DNA of 64,000 bases from Haliclystus octoradiatus (GCA_916610825.1 OU744446.1:21833223-21897222), one strand, 5' to 3'. Shown: positions 49,201 through 63,100, counted from the stretch's first letter. A program made the numbers and translations. Notes: generated by a model from the letters alone, not told the origin.

Positions 49201-50723
49201 GAATTAAGCATTGTTTTAGGTCATTTTGAACTGTTTTTGAAAAATTCGAATTCCCTTGGGAATTAAGCATTGTTTTAGGTCATTTTGAGCTGTTTTTGAA
49301 AAATTCGAATTACCTTTGGAATTAAGCATTGTTTTAGGTCATTTTGAGCTGGTTTTGTAAAATTCGAATTCCCTTGGGAATTATGCATTATTTTAAGTCA
49401 TTTTGAGCTGTTTTTTGTAAAATTCGAATTCCCTTGGGAATTAAGCATTGTTTTAGGTCATTTTGAACTGTTTTTTTAAAAATTCGAATTTCCTTGGGAA
49501 TTAAGCATTGTTTTAGGTCATTTTGAGCTGTTTTTGTAAAATTCGAATTCCCTTGGGAACTGGGCATTGTTTTTGGTCATTTTGAGCTGTTTTTGAAAAA
49601 TTCAAATTCCCTTGGGAATTAAGCATTGTTTTAGTTCATTTTGGGCTTTTTTTGAAAAATTCAAATTCCCTTGGGAATTAAGCATTGTTTTAGGTCATTT
49701 TGAGCTGTTTTTGAAAAATTCGAATTCCCTTGGGAATTAAGCATTGTTTTAGGTCATTTTGAGCTGTTTTTGTAAAATTCGAATTCCCTTGGGAATTAAG
49801 CATTGTTTTAAGTCATTTTGAGCTGTTTTTGTAAAATTCGAATTCCCTTGAGAATTAATCATTGTTTTAGGTCATTTTGAGCTGTTTTTGAAAAATTCAA
49901 ATTCCCTTGGGAATTAAGCATTGTTTCAGGTCATTTTGAGCTGTTTTTGAAAAATTCAAATTCCCTTGGGAATTAAGCATTGTTTTAGGTCATTTTGAAC
50001 TGTTTTTGAAAAATTCGAATTCCCTTGGGAATTAAGCATTGTTTTAGGTCATTTTGAGCTGTTTTTGAAAAATTCGAATTACCTTTGGAATTAAGCATTG
50101 TTTTAGGTCATTTTGAGCTGGTTTTGTAAAATTCGAATTCCCTTGGGAATTATGCATTATTTTAAGTCATTTTGAGCTGTTTTTTGTAAAATTCGAATTC
50201 CCTTGGGAATTAAGCATTGTTTTAGGTCATTTTGAACTGTTTTTTTAAAAATTCGAATTTCCTTGGGAATTAAGCATTGTTTTAGGTCATTTTGAGCTGT
50301 TTTTGTAAAATTCGAATTCCCTTGGGAACTGGGCATTGTTTTTGGTCATTTTGAGCTGTTTTTGAAAAATTCAAATTCCCTTGGGAATTAAGCATTGTTT
50401 TAGTTCATTTTGGGCTTTTTTTGAAAAATTCAAATTCCCTTGGGAATTAAGCATTGTTTTAGGTCATTTTGAGCTGTTTTTGAAAAATTCGAATTCCCTT
50501 GGGAATTAAGCATTGTTTTAGGTCATTTTGAGCTGTTTTTGTAAAATTCGAATTCCCTTGGGAATTAAGCATTGTTTTAAGTCATTTTGAGCTGTTTTTG
50601 TAAAATTCGAATTCCCTTGAGAATTAATCATTGTTTTAGGTCATTTTGAGCTGTTTTTGAAAAATTCAAATTCCCTTGGGAATTAAGCATTGTTTCAGGT
50701 CATTTTGAGCTGTTTTTGAAAAA
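49201..50723 (+). repeat. 769-bp tandem duplication
   Basis: 49,201-49,954 and 49,970-50,723 match at 769 bp, which is 13 units of which two have an extra T. Private marks shared by both copies are CTGTTTTTTGTAAAA (T-run at 49411/50180), GAACTGTTTTTTTAAAA and GTTTTAGTTCATTTTGGGC (unit starting 49621/50390). The match ends at a CAAATTC/CGAATTC difference. Confidence 0.9.
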
Positions 50724-51604
50724 TTCGAATTCCCTTGGGAATTAAGCATTGTTTTAGGTCATTTTGAGCTGTTTATGTAAAATTCGAATTCCCTTGGGAA
50801 TTAAGCATTGTTTTTGTCATTTTGAGCTGATTTTGTAAAATTCGAATTCCCTTGGGAAATAAGGATTGTTTTAAGTCATTTTGAGCTGTTTTTGTAAAAT
50901 TCGAATTCCCTTGGGAACTGGGCATTGTTTTTGGTTTAGGTCATTTTGAGCTGTTTTTGAAAAATTCAAATTCCCTTGGGAATTAAGCATTGTTTTTGGT
51001 CATTTTGAGCTGTTTTTGAAAAATTCAAATTCCCTTGGGAATTAAGCATTGTTTTAGGTCATTTTGAACTGTTTTTGAAAAATTCGAATTCCCTTGGGAA
51101 TTAAGCATTGTTTTAGGTCATTTTGAGCTGTTTTTGAAAAATTCGAATTCCCTTTGGAATTAAGCATTGTTTTAGGTCATTTTGAGCTGGTTTTGTAAAA
51201 TTCGAATTCCATTGGGAATTAAGCATTATTTTAAGTCATTTTGAGCTGTTTTTGTAAAATTCGAATTCCCTTGGGAATTAAGCATTGTTTTAGGTCATTT
51301 TGAGCTGTTTTTTTAAAAATTCGAATTTCCTTGGGAATTAAGCATTGTTTTAGGTCATTTTGAGCTGTTTTTGTAAAATTCGAATTCTTTTGGGAACTGG
51401 GCATTGTTTTTGGTAATTTTGAGCTGTTTTTGAAAAATTCAAATTCCCTTGGGAATTAAGCATTGTTTTAGGTCATTTTGGGCTGTTTTTGAAAAATTCA
51501 AATTCCCTTGGGAATTAAGCATTGTTTTAGGTCATTTTGAGCTGTTTTTGAAAAATTCGAATTCCCTTGGGAATTAAGCATTGTTTTAGGTCATTTTGAG
51601 CTGT

Positions 51605-52076
51605 TTTTGTAAAATTCGAATTCCCTTGGGAATTAAGCATTGTTTTAAGTCATTTTGAGCTGTTTTTGTAAAATTCGAATTCCCTTGAGAATTAAGCATT
51701 ATTTTAGGTCATTTTGAGCTGTTTTTGTGAAATTCGAATTCCCTTGAGAATTAAGCATTGTTTTAGGTCATTTTGAGCTGTTTTTGAAAAATTCGAATTT
51801 CCTTGGGAATTAAGCATTGTTTTAGGTCATTTTGAGCTGTTTTTGTGAAATTCGAATTCCCTTGGGAATTAAGCATTGTTTTAAGTCATTTTGAGCTGTT
51901 TTTGTAAAATTCGAATTCCCTTGAGAATTAAGCATTATTTTAGGTCATTTTGAGCTGTTTTTGTGAAATTCGAATTCCCTTGAGAATTAAGCATTGTTTT
52001 AGGTCATTTTGAGCTGTTTTTGAAAAATTCGAATTTCCTTGGGAATTAAGCATTGTTTTAGGTCATTTTGAGCTGT
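51605..52076 (+). repeat. 236-bp (4-unit) tandem duplication
   Basis: TTGAGAATTAAGCATTATT occurs at 51684 and 51920. The four-unit order CTTGAG, GTGAAATTC/CTTGAG, AATTTCCTTGGG and standard is repeated. The 56.7-kb copy of this region has only one such set. Confidence 0.83.
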
Positions 52077-53100
52077 TTTTGAAAAATTCGAATTCCCTTG
52101 GGAATTAAGCATTGTTTTAGGTCATTTTGAGCTGTTTTTGAAAAATTCGAATTCCCTTGGGAATTAAGCATTGTTTTAGGTCATTTTGAGCTGTTTTTGT
52201 AAAATTCGAATTCTCTTGGGAATTAAGCATTGTTTTAAGTCATTTTGAGCTGTTTTTGTGAAATTCGAATTCCCTTGGGAATTAAGCATTGTTTTAGGTC
52301 ATTTTGAGCTGTTTTTGGAAAATTCGAATTTCCTTGGGAATTAAGCATTGTTTTAGGTCATTTTGAGCTGTTTTTGTAAAATTCGAATTCCCTTGGGAAC
52401 TGGGCATTGTTTTAGGTCATTTTGAGCTGTTTTTGAAAAATTCGAATTCCCTTGGGAATTAAGCATTGTTTTAGGTTATTTTGAGCTGTTTTTGAAAAAT
52501 TCGAATTCCCTTGGGAATTAAGCATTGTTTAAGGTCATTTTGAGCTTTTTTTGAAAAATTCAAATTCCCTTGGGAATTAAGCATTGTTTTAGGTCATTTT
52601 GAGCTGTTTTTGAAAAATTCGAATTCCCAAGGGAATTAAGCATTGTTTTTGTCATTTTGAGCTGATTTTGTAAAATTCAAATTCCCTTGGGAATTAAGCA
52701 TTGTTTTAAGTCATTTTGAGCTGTTTTTGTTAAATTTGAATTCCCTTGGGAATTAAGCATTGTTTTAGGTCATTTTGAGCTGTTTTTGAAAAAATTGAAT
52801 TCCCTTGGGAATTAAGCATTGTTTTAGGTCATTTTGAGCTGTTTTTGGAAAATTCGAATTCCCTTGGGAACTGGGCATTGTTTTTGGTCATTTTGAGCTG
52901 TTTTTGAAAAATTCAAATTCCCTTGGGAATTAAGCATAGTTTTTAGTCATTTTAAGCTGTTTTTGTGAAATTCGAATTCCCTTGGGAATTAAGCATTGTT
53001 TTTGTCATTTTAAGCTGTTTTTGAAAAATTCAAATTCCCTTGGGAATTAAGCATTGTTTTAGGTCATTTTAAGCTGTTTTTGAAAAATTCAAATTCCTTT
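52077..53100 (+). repeat. standard units and AGCATAG cassette
   Basis: It holds standard, AACTGGGC and AATTTCCTTGGG units, an AA-spacer core at 52626, and the AGCATAGTTTTTAG / TTTTAAGC / GGGAGTT cassette ending at 53,101. It resembles 46.9-47.8 kb and 58.57-59.17 kb. Confidence 0.75.
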
Positions 53101-56100
53101 GGGAGTTAAGCATTGTTTTAGGTCATTTTGAGCTGTTTTTGAAAAATTCGAATTCCCTTGGGAATTGGGCATTGTTTTTGGTCATTTTGAGCTGTTTTTG
53201 AAAAATTCAAATTCCCTTGGGAATTAAGCATTGTTTTAGGTCATTTTGAGCTGTTTTTGAAAAATTCGAATTCCCTTGGGAATTAAGCATTGTTTTAGGT
53301 CATTTTGAGCTGTTTTTGAAAAATTCGAATTCCCTTGGGAATTAAGCATTGTTTTAGGTCATTTTAAGCTGTTTTTGAAAAATTCGAATTCCCTTGGGAA
53401 TTAAGCATTGTTTATCTTATTTTTCATACCCAAGGGTACAGAGTATTGTTTTTAGTCATTTTAAGCTGTTTTTGTTAAATTCGAATTCCCTTGGGAATTA
53501 GGCATTGTTTTTGATCGGTTTAAGCTGTTTTTGTAAAATTCGAATTCCCTTGGGAATTAAGCATTGTTTTAGGTCATTTTGAGCTGTTTTTGAAAAATTC
53601 GAATTCCCTTGGGAATTAAGCATTGTTTTTTCTCATTTTTCATACCCAAGGGTACAAAGCATAGTTTTTAGTCATTTTAAGCTGTTTTGTGAAATTCGAA
53701 TTCCCTTGGGAATTAAGCATTGTTTTTGTCATTTTGAGCTGATTTTGTAAAATTCGAATTCTCTTGGGAATTAGGCATTGTTTTTGATCGGTTTAAGCTG
53801 TTTTTGTAAAATTCGAATTCCCTTGGGAATTAAGCATTGTTTTAGGTCATTTTGAGCTGTTTTTGAAAAATTCGAATTCCCTTGGGAATTAAGTATTGTT
53901 TTAGGTCATCTTGAGCTGTTTTTGAAAAATTCGAATTCCCTTGGGAATTAAGCATTGTTTTAGGTCATTTTGAGCTGTTTTTGTAAAATTCGAATTCCCT
54001 TGGGAATTAAGCATTGTTTTAAGTCATTTTGAGCTGTTTTTGTAAAATTCGAATTCCCTTGGGAATTAAGCATTGTTTTATGTCATTTTGAGCTGTTTTT
54101 GAAAAATTCAAATTCCCTTGGGAATTAAGCATTGTTTCAGGTCATTTTGAGCTGTTTTTGAAAAATTCGAATTCCCTTGAGAATTAAGCATTGTTTTAGG
54201 TCATTTTGAGCTGTTTATGTAAAATTCGAATTCCTTTGGGAATTAAGCATTGTTTTTGTCATTTTGAGCTGATTTTGTAAAATTCGAATTCCCTTGGGAA
54301 TTAAGCATTGTTTTAAGTCATTTTGAGCTGTTTTTGTAAAATTCGAATTCCCTTGGGAACTGGGCATTGTTTTTGGTTTTGGTCATTTTGAGCTGTTTTT
54401 GAAAAATTCAAATTCCCTTGGGAATTAAGCATTGTTTTTGGTCATTTTGAGCTGTTTTTGAAAAATTCAAATTCCCTTGGGAATTAAGCATTGTTTTAGG
54501 TCATTTTGAACTGTTTTTGAAAAATTCGAATTCCCTTGGGAATTAAGCATTGTTTTAGGTCATTTTGAGCTGTTTTTGAAAAATTCGAATTACCTTTGGA
54601 ATTAAGCATTGTTTTAGGTCATTTTGAGCTGGTTTTGTAAAATTCGAATTCCCTTGGGAATTATGCATTATTTTAAGTCATTTTGAGCTGTTTTTGTAAA
54701 ATTCGAATTCCCTTGGGAATTAAGCATTGTTTTAGGTCATTTTGAACTGTTTTTTTAAAAATTCGAATTTCCTTGGGAATTAAGCATTGTTTTAGGTCAT
54801 TTTGAGCTGTTTTTGTAAAATTCGAATTCCCTTGGGAACTGGGCATTGTTTTTGGTCATTTTGAGCTGTTTTTGAAAAATTCAAATTCCCTTGGGAATTA
54901 AGCATTGTTTTAGTTCATTTTGGGCTGTTTTTGAAAAATTCAAATTCCCTTGGGAATTAAGCATTGTTTTAGGTCATTTTGAGCTGTTTTTGAAAATTCG
55001 AATTCCCTTGGGAATTAAGCATTGTTTTAGGTCATTTTGAGCTGTTTTTGTAAAATTCGAATTCCCTTGGGAATTAAGCATTGTTTTAAGTCATTTTGAG
55101 CTGTTTTTGTAAAATTCGAATTCCCTTGAGAATTAATCATTGTTTTAGGTCATTTTGAGCTGTTTTTGAAAAATTCAAATTCCCTTGGGAATTAAGCATT
55201 GTTTCAGGTCATTTTGAGCTGTTTTTGAAAAATTCGAATTCCCTTGGGAATTAAGCATTGTTTTAGGTCATTTTGAGCTGTTTATGTAAAATTCGAATTC
55301 CCTTGGGAATTAAGCATTGTTTTTGTCATTTTGAGCTGATTTTGTAAAATTCGAATTCCCTTGGGAAATAAGGATTGTTTTAAGTCATTTTGAGCTGTTT
55401 TTGTAAAATTCGAATTCCCTTGGGAACTGTGCATTGTTTTTGGTTTTGGTCATTTTGAGCTGTTTTTGAAAAATTCAAATTCCCTTGGGAATTAAGCATT
55501 GTTTTTGGTCATTTTGAGCTGTTTTTGAAAAATTCAAATTCCCTTGGGAATTAAGCATTGTTTTAGGTCATTTTGAACTGTTTTTGAAAAATTCGAATTC
55601 CCTTGGGAATTAAGCATTGTTTTAGGTCATTTTGAGCTGTTTTTGTAAAATTCGAATTCCCTTGAGAATTAATCATTGTTTTAGGTCATTTTGAGCTGTT
55701 TTTGAAAAATTCAAATTCCCTTGGGAATTAAGCATTGTTTCAGGTCATTTTGAGCTGTTTTTGAAAAATTCGAATTCCCTTGGGAATTAAGCATTGTTTT
55801 AGGTCATTTTGAGCTGTTTATGTAAAATTCGAATTCCCTTGGGAATTAAGCATTGTTTTTGTCATTTTGAGCTGATTTTGTAAAATTCGAATTGCCTTGG
55901 GAAATAAGGATTGTTTTAAGTCATTTTGAGCTGTTTTTGTAAAATTCGAATTCCCTTGGGAACTGGGCATTGTTTTTGGTTTTGGTCATTTTGAGCTGTT
56001 TTTGAAAAATTCAAATTCCCTTGGGAATTAAGCATTGTTTTTGGTCATTTTGAGCTGTTTTTGAAAAATTCAAATTCCCTTGGGAATTAAGCATTGTTTT

Positions 56101-57225
56101 AGGTCATTTTGAACTGTTTTTGAAAAATTCGAATTCCCTTGGGAATTAAGCATTGTTTTAGGTCATTTTGAGCTGTTTTTGAAAAATTCGAATTCCCTTT
56201 GGAATTAAGCATTGTTTTAGGTCATTTTGAGCTGGTTTTGTAAAATTCGAATTCCATTGGGAATTAAGCATTATTTTAAGTCATTTTGAGCTGTTTTTGT
56301 AAAATTCGAATTCCCTTGGGAATTAAGCATTGTTTTAGGTCATTTTGAGCTGTTTTTTTAAAAATTCGAATTTCCTTGGGAATTAAGCATTGTTTTAGGT
56401 CATTTTGAGCTGTTTTTGTAAAATTCGAATTCTTTTGGGAACTGGGCATTGTTTTTGGTCATTTTGAGCTGTTTTTGAAAAATTCAAATTCCCTTGGGAA
56501 TTAAGCATTGTTTTAGGTCATTTTGGGCTGTTTTTGAAAAATTCAAATTCCCTTGGGAATTAAGCATTGTTTTAGGTCATTTTGAGCTGTTTTTGAAAAA
56601 TTCGAATTCCCTTGGGAATTAAGCATTGTTTTAGGTCATTTTGAGCTGTTTTTGTAAAATTCGAATTCCCTTGGGAATTAAGCATTGTTTTAAGTCATTT
56701 TGAGCTGTTTTTGTAAAATTCGAATTCCCTTGAGAATTAAGCATTATTTTAGGTCATTTTGAGCTGTTTTTGTAAAACTCGAATTCCCTTGAGAATTAAG
56801 CATTGTTTTAGGTCATTTTGAGCTGTTTTTGAAAAATTCGAATTTTCTTGGGAATTAAGCATTGTTTTAGGTCATTTTGAGCTGTTTTTGAAAAATTCGA
56901 ATTCCCTTGGGAATTAAGCATTGTTTTAGGTCATTTTGAGCTGTTTTTGAAAAATTCGAATTCCCTTGGGGATTAAGCATTGCTTCAGGTCATTTTGAGC
57001 TGTTTTTGTAAAATTCGAATTCTCTTGGGAATTAAGCATTGTTTTAAGTCATTTTGAGCTGTTTTTGTGAAATTCGAATTCCCTTGGGAATTAAGCATTG
57101 TTTTAGGTCATTTTGAGCTGTTTTTGGAAAATTCGAATTTCCTTGGGAATTAAGCATTGTTTTAGGTCATTTTGAGCTGTTTTTGTAAAATTCGAATTCC
57201 CTTGGGAACTGGGCATTGTTTTAGG
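53101..57225 (+). repeat. super-repeat, copy 2
   Basis: It contains truncated units 53425 and 53641 (216 bp apart, one 58-bp unit fewer than the usual 274) and 65-bp units at 54375, 55442 and 55978. Two of these reflect a 536-bp, nine-unit tandem duplication at about 55,170-56,240. It matches copy 1 on the left and copy 3 on the right. Confidence 0.8.
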
Positions 57226-58009
57226 TCATTTTGAGCTGTTTTTGAAAAATTCGAATTCCCTTGGGAATTAAGCATTGTTTTAGGTCATTTTGAGCTGTTT
57301 TTGAAAAATTCGAATTCCCTTGGGAATTAAGCATTGTTTTAGGTCATTTTAAGCTGTTTTTGAAAAATTAGAATTCCCTTGGGAATTAAGCATTGTTTTT
57401 TCTTATTTTTCATACCCAAGGGTACAGAGCATTGTTTTTAGTCATTTTAAGCTGTTTTTGTTAAATTCGAATTCCCTTGGGAATTAAGCATTGTTTTTGT
57501 CATTTTGAGCTGATTTTGTAAAATTCGAATTCTCTTGGGAATTAGGCATTGTTTTTGATCGGTTTAAGCTGTTTTTGTAAAATTCGAATTCCCTTGGGAA
57601 TTAAGCATTGTTTTAGGTCATTTTGAGCTGTTTTTGAAAAATTCGAATTCTCTTGGGAATTAAGCATTGTTTTTTCTCATTTTTCATACCCAAGGGTACA
57701 AAGCATAGTTTTTAGTCATTTTAAGCTGTTTTTGTAAAATTTGAATTCCCTTGGGAATTAAGCATTGTTTTTGTCATTTTGAGCTGATTTTGTAAAATTC
57801 AAATTCCCTTGGGAATTAAGCATTGTTTTAGGTCATTTTGAGCTGTTTTTGAAAAATTTGAATTCCCTTGGGAATTAAGCATTGTTTTAGGTCATTTTGA
57901 GCTGTTTTTGTAAAATTCGAATTCCCTTGGGAACTGGGCATTGTTTTTGGTCATTTTGAGCTGTTTTTGAAAAATTCAAATTCCCTTGGGAATTAAGCAT
58001 TGTTTTAGG
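57226..58009 (+). repeat. block missing from copy 3
   Basis: This carries the truncated pair 57411/57685. The offset to copy 3 falls from 6,196 bp on its left to 5,412 bp on its right, so about 784 bp here has no counterpart near 63.42 kb. It is an insertion here or a deletion there. Confidence 0.75.
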
Positions 58010-60196
58010 TCATTTTGAGCTGTTTTTGAAAAATTCAAATTCCCTTGGGAATTAATCATTGTTTTAGGTCATTTTGAGCTGTTTTTGTAAATTTCGAATT
58101 CCCTTGGGAATTAAGCATTGTTTTAGGTCATTTTGAGCTGTATTTGTAAAATTCGAATTCCCTTGGGAGTTAAGCATTGTTTTAGGTCATTTTGAGCTGT
58201 TTTTGTAAAATTCGAATTCCCTTGGGAATTAAGCATTGTTTTTGTCATTTTGAGCTGATTTTGTAAAATTCGAATTCCCTTGGGAATTAAGCATTGTTTT
58301 AAGTCATTTTGAGCTGTTTTTGTAAAATTCGAATTCCTTTGGGAATTAAGCATTGTTTTAGGTCATTTTGAGCTGTTTTTGGAAAATTCGAATTCCCTTG
58401 GGAACTGGGCATTGTTTTTGGTCATTTTGAGCTGTTCTTGAAAAATTCAAATTCCCTTGGGAATTAAGCATTGTTTTAGGTCATTTTGAGCTTTTTTTGA
58501 AAAATTCAAATTCCCTTGGGAATTAAGCATTGTTTTAGGTCATTTTGAGCTGTTTTTGAAAAATTCGAATTCCCAAGGGAATTAAGCATTGTTTTTGTCA
58601 TTTTGAGCTGATTTTGTAAAATTCAAATTCCCTTGGGAATTAAGCATTGTTTTAAGTCATTTTGAGCTGTTTTTGTTAAATTTGAATCCCCTTGGGAATT
58701 AAGCATTGTTTTAGGTCATTTTGAGCTGTTTTTGAAAAATTTGAATTCCCTTGGGAATTAAGCATTGTTTTAGGTCATTTTGAGCTGTTTTTGTAAAATT
58801 CGAATTCCCTTGGGAACTGGGCATTGTTTTTGGTCATTTTGAGCTTTTTTTGAAAAATTCAAATTCCCTTGGGAATTAAGCATTGTTTTAGGTCATTTTG
58901 AGCTGTTTTTGTAAAATTCGAATTCCCTTGGGAACTGGGCATTGTTTTTGGTCATTTTGAGCTGTTTTTGAAAAATTCAAATTCCCTTGGGAATTAAGCA
59001 TAGTTTTTAGTCATTTTAAGCTGTTTTTGTGAAATTCGAATTCCCTTGGGAATTAAGCATTGTTTTTGTCATTTTAAGCTGTTTTTGAAAAATTCAAATT
59101 CCCTTGGGAATTAAGCATTGTTTTAGGTCATTTTAAGCTGTTTTTGAAAAATTCAAATTCCTTTGGGAGTTAAGCATTGTTTTAGGTCATTTTGAGCTGT
59201 TTTTGAAAAATTCGAATTCCCTTGGGAACTGGGCATTGTTTTTGGTCATTTTGAGCTGTTTTTGAAAAATTCAAATTCCCTTGGGAATTAAGCATTGTTT
59301 TAGGTCATTTTGAGCTGTTTTTGAAAAATTCGAATTCCCTTGGGAATTAAGCATTGTTTTAGGTCATTTTGAGCTGTTTTTGAAAAATTCGAATTCCCAA
59401 GGGAATTAAGCATTGTTTTTGTCATTTTGAGCTGATTTTGTAAAATTCAAATTCCCTTGGGAATTAAGCATTGTTTTAAGTCATTTTGAGCTGTTTTTGT
59501 TAAATTTGAATCCCCTTGGGAATTAAGCATTGTTTTAGGTCATTTTGAGCTGTTTTTGAAAAATTTGAATTCCCTTGGGAATTAAGCATTGTTTTAGGTC
59601 ATTTTGAGCTGTTTTTGTAAAATTCGAATTCCCTTAGGAATTAAGCATTGTTTTAGGTCATTTTGAGCTGTTTTTGTAAAATTCGAATTCCCTTGGGAAC
59701 TGGGCATTGTTTTTGGTCATTTTTAGCTGCTTTTGAAAAATTCAAATTCCCTTGGGAATTAAGCATTGTTTTATGTCATTTTGAGCTGTTTTTGAAAAAT
59801 TCAAATTCCCTTGGGAATTAAGCATTGTTTTAGGTCATTTTGAGCTGTTTTTGAAAAATTCGAATTCCCTTGGGAATTAAGCATTATTTTAGGTCATTTT
59901 TAGCTGTTTTTGTAAAATTCGAATTCCCTTGGGAATTAAGCATTGTTTAAGGTCATTTTGAACTGTTTTTGAAAAGTTCGAACTCCCTTGTGAATTAAGC
60001 ATTGTTTTTGGTCATTTTGAGCTGTTTTTGAAAAATTCAAATTCTCTTGGGAATTAAGCATTGTTTTAGGTCATTTTGAGCTGTTATAGAAAAATTCGAA
60101 TTCCCTTGGGAATTAAGCATTGTTTTAGGTCATTTTGAGCTGTTTTTGAAAAATTCGAATTCCCTTGGGAATTAAGCATTGTTTTTTCTCATTTTT
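58010..60196 (+). repeat. block with 824-bp duplication
   Basis: 58,010-58,588 matches the window end at 5,412 bp. Around 58.55-58.80 kb and 59.37-59.62 kb the AA-spacer core (58572/59396) and GAATCCCCTTGGG units (58681/59505, measured at TTTGAA) are 824 bp apart. The AGCATAG cassette ends at GGGAGTT 59165. Near 59.9-60.1 kb are several private changes (GTTCGAACTCCC, GCTGTTATAGAAA). Confidence 0.75.
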
Positions 60197-63100
60197 CATA
60201 CCCAAGGGTACAAAGCATAGTTTTTAGTCATTTTAAGCTGTTTTGTGAAATTCGAATTCCCTTGGGAATTAAGCATTGTTTTTGTCATTTTGAGCTGATT
60301 TTGTAAAATTCGAATTCTCTTGGGAATTAGGCATTGTTTTTGATCGGTTTAAGCTGTTTTTGTAAAATTCGAATTCCCTTGGGAATTAAGCATTGTTTTA
60401 GGTCATTTTGAGCTGTTTTTGAAAAATTCGAATTCCCTTGGGAATTAAGTATTGTTTTAGGTCATCTTGAGCTGTTTTTGAAAAATTCGAATTCCCTTGG
60501 GAATTAAGCATTGTTTTAAGTCATTTTGAGCTGTTTTTGTTAAATTCGAATTCCCTTGGGAATTAAGCATTGTTTTAAGTCATTTTGAGCTGTTTTTGTA
60601 AAATTCGAATTCCCTTGGGAATTAAGCATTGTTTTATGTCATTTTGAGCTGTTTTTGAAAAATTCAAATTCCCTTGGGAATTAAGCATTGTTTCAGGTCA
60701 TTTTGAGCTGTTTTTGAAAAATTCGAATTCCCTTGAGAATTAAGCATTGTTTTAGGTCATTTTGAGCTGTTTATGTAAAATTCGAATTCCCTTGGGAATT
60801 AAGCATTGTTTTTGTCATTTTGAGCTGATTTTGTAAAATTCGAATTCCCTTGGGAATTAAGCATTGTTTTAAGTCATTTTGAGCTGTTTTTGTAAAATTC
60901 GAATTCCCTTGGGAACTGGGTATTGTTTTTGGTTTTGGTCATTTTGAGCTGTTTTTGAAAAATTCAAATTCCCTTGGGAATTAAGCATTGTTTTTGGTCA
61001 TTTTGAGCTGTTTTTGAAAAATTCAAATTCCCTTTGGAATTAAGCATTGTTTTAGGTCATTTTGAACTGTTTTTGAAAAATTCGAATTCCCTTGGGAATT
61101 AAGCATTGTTTTAGGTCATTTTGAGCTGTTTTTGAAAAATTCGAATTACCTTTGGAATTAAGCATTGTTTTAGGTCATTTTGAGCTGGTTTTGTAAAATT
61201 CGAATTCCCTTGGGAATTATGCATTATTTTAAGTCATTTTGAGCTGTTTTTGTAAAATTCGAATTCCCTTGGGAATTAAGCATTGTTTTAGGTCATTTTG
61301 AACTGTTTTTTAAAAATTCGAATTTCCTTGGGAATTAAGCATTGTTTTAGGTCATTTTGAGCTGTTTTTGTAAAATTCGAATTCCCTTGGGAACTGGGCA
61401 TTGTTTTTGGTCATTTTGAGCTGTTTTTGAAAAATTCAAATTCCCTTGGGAATTAAGCATTGTTTTAGTTCATTTTGGGCTGTTTTTGAAAAATTCAAAT
61501 TCCCTTGGGAATTAAGCATTGTTTTAGGTCATTTTGAGCTGTTTTTGAAAAATTCGAATTCCCTTGGGAATTAAGCATTGTTTTAGGTCATTTTGAGCTG
61601 TTTTTGTAAAATTCGAATTCCCTTGGGAATTAAGCATTGTTTTAAGTCATTTTGAGCTGTTTTTGTAAAATTCGAATTCCCTTGAGAATTAATCATTGTT
61701 TTAGGTCATTTTGAGCTGTTTTTGAAAAATTCAAATTCCCTTGGGAATTAAGCATTGTTTCAGGTCATTTTGAGCTGTTTTTGAAAAATTCGAATTCCCT
61801 TGGGAATTAAGCATTGTTTTAGGTCATTTTGAGCTGTTTATGTAAAATTCGAATTCCCTTGGGAATTAAGCATTGTTTTTGTCATTTTGAGCTGATTTTG
61901 TAAAATTCGAATTCCCTTGGGAAATAAGCATTGTTTTAGGTCATTTTGAGCTGTTTTTGAAAAATTCGAATTCCCTTGGGAATTAAGCATTGTTTTAGGT
62001 CATTTTGAGCTGTTTATGTAAAATTCGAATTCCCTTGGGAATTAAGCATTGTTTTTGTCATTTTGAGCTGATTTTGTAAAATTCGAATTCCCTTGGGAAA
62101 TAAGCATTGTTTTAAGTCATTTTGAGCTGTTTTTGTAAAATTCGAATTCCCTTGGGAACTGGGCATTGTTTTTGGTTTTGGTCATTTTGAGCTGTTTTTG
62201 AAAAATTCAAATTCCCTTGGGAATTAAGCATTGTTTTTGGTCATTTTGAGCTGTTTTTGAAAAATTCAAATTCCCTTGGGAATTAAGCATTGTTTTAGGT
62301 CATTTTGAACTGTTTTTGAAAAATTCGAATTCCCTTGGGAATTAAGCATAGTTTTAGGTCATTTTGAGCTGTTTTTGAAAAATTCGAATTCCCTTTGGAA
62401 TTAAGCATTGTTTTAGGTCATTTTGAGCTGGTTTTGTAAAATTCGAATTCCCTTGGGAATTAAGCATTATTTTAAGTCATTTTGAACTGTTTTTGTAAAA
62501 TTCGAATTCCCTTGGGAATTAAGCATTGTTTTAGGTCATTTTGAGCTGTTTTTTTAAAAATTCGAATTTCCTTGGGAATTAAGCATTGTTTTAGGTCATT
62601 TTGAGCTGTTTTTGTAAAATTCGAATTCTTTTGGGAACTGGGCATTGTTTTTGGTCATTTTGAGCTGTTTTTGAAAAATTCAAATTCCCTTGGGAATTAA
62701 GCATTGTTTTAGGTCATTTTGGGCTGTTTTTGAAAAATTCAAATTCCCTTGGGAATTAAGCATTGTTTTAGGTCATTTTGAGCTGTTTTTGAAAAATTCG
62801 AATTCCCTTGGGAATTAAGCATTGTTTTAGGTCATTTTGAGCTGTTTTTGTAAAATTCGAATTCCCTTGGGAATTAAGCATTGTTTTAAGTCATTTTGAA
62901 CTGTTTTTGTAAAATTCGAATTCCCTTGAGAATTAAGCATTATTTTAGGTCATTTTGAGCTGTTTTTGTGAAATTCGAATTCCCTTGAGAATTAAGCATT
63001 GTTTTAGGTCATTTTGAGCTGTTTTTGAAAAATTCGAATTTCCTTGGGAATTAAGCATTGTTTTAGGTCATTTTGAGCTGTTTTTGAAAAATTCGAATTC

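Larger units (their letters stand above)
47821..53100 (+). repeat. 5.3-kb super-repeat, copy 1
   Basis: This pairs with 53,101 onward. GGGAGTT 47821/53101 is 5,280 apart, truncated units 48302/53641 are 5,339 apart, 65-bp units 49095/54375 are 5,280 apart, and TTCTTTTGGG (TC at 51386/56431) is 5,045 apart. The offset changes where one copy has gained or lost whole units, mainly the 769-bp duplication here and the 536-bp duplication in the other copy. Confidence 0.8.
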
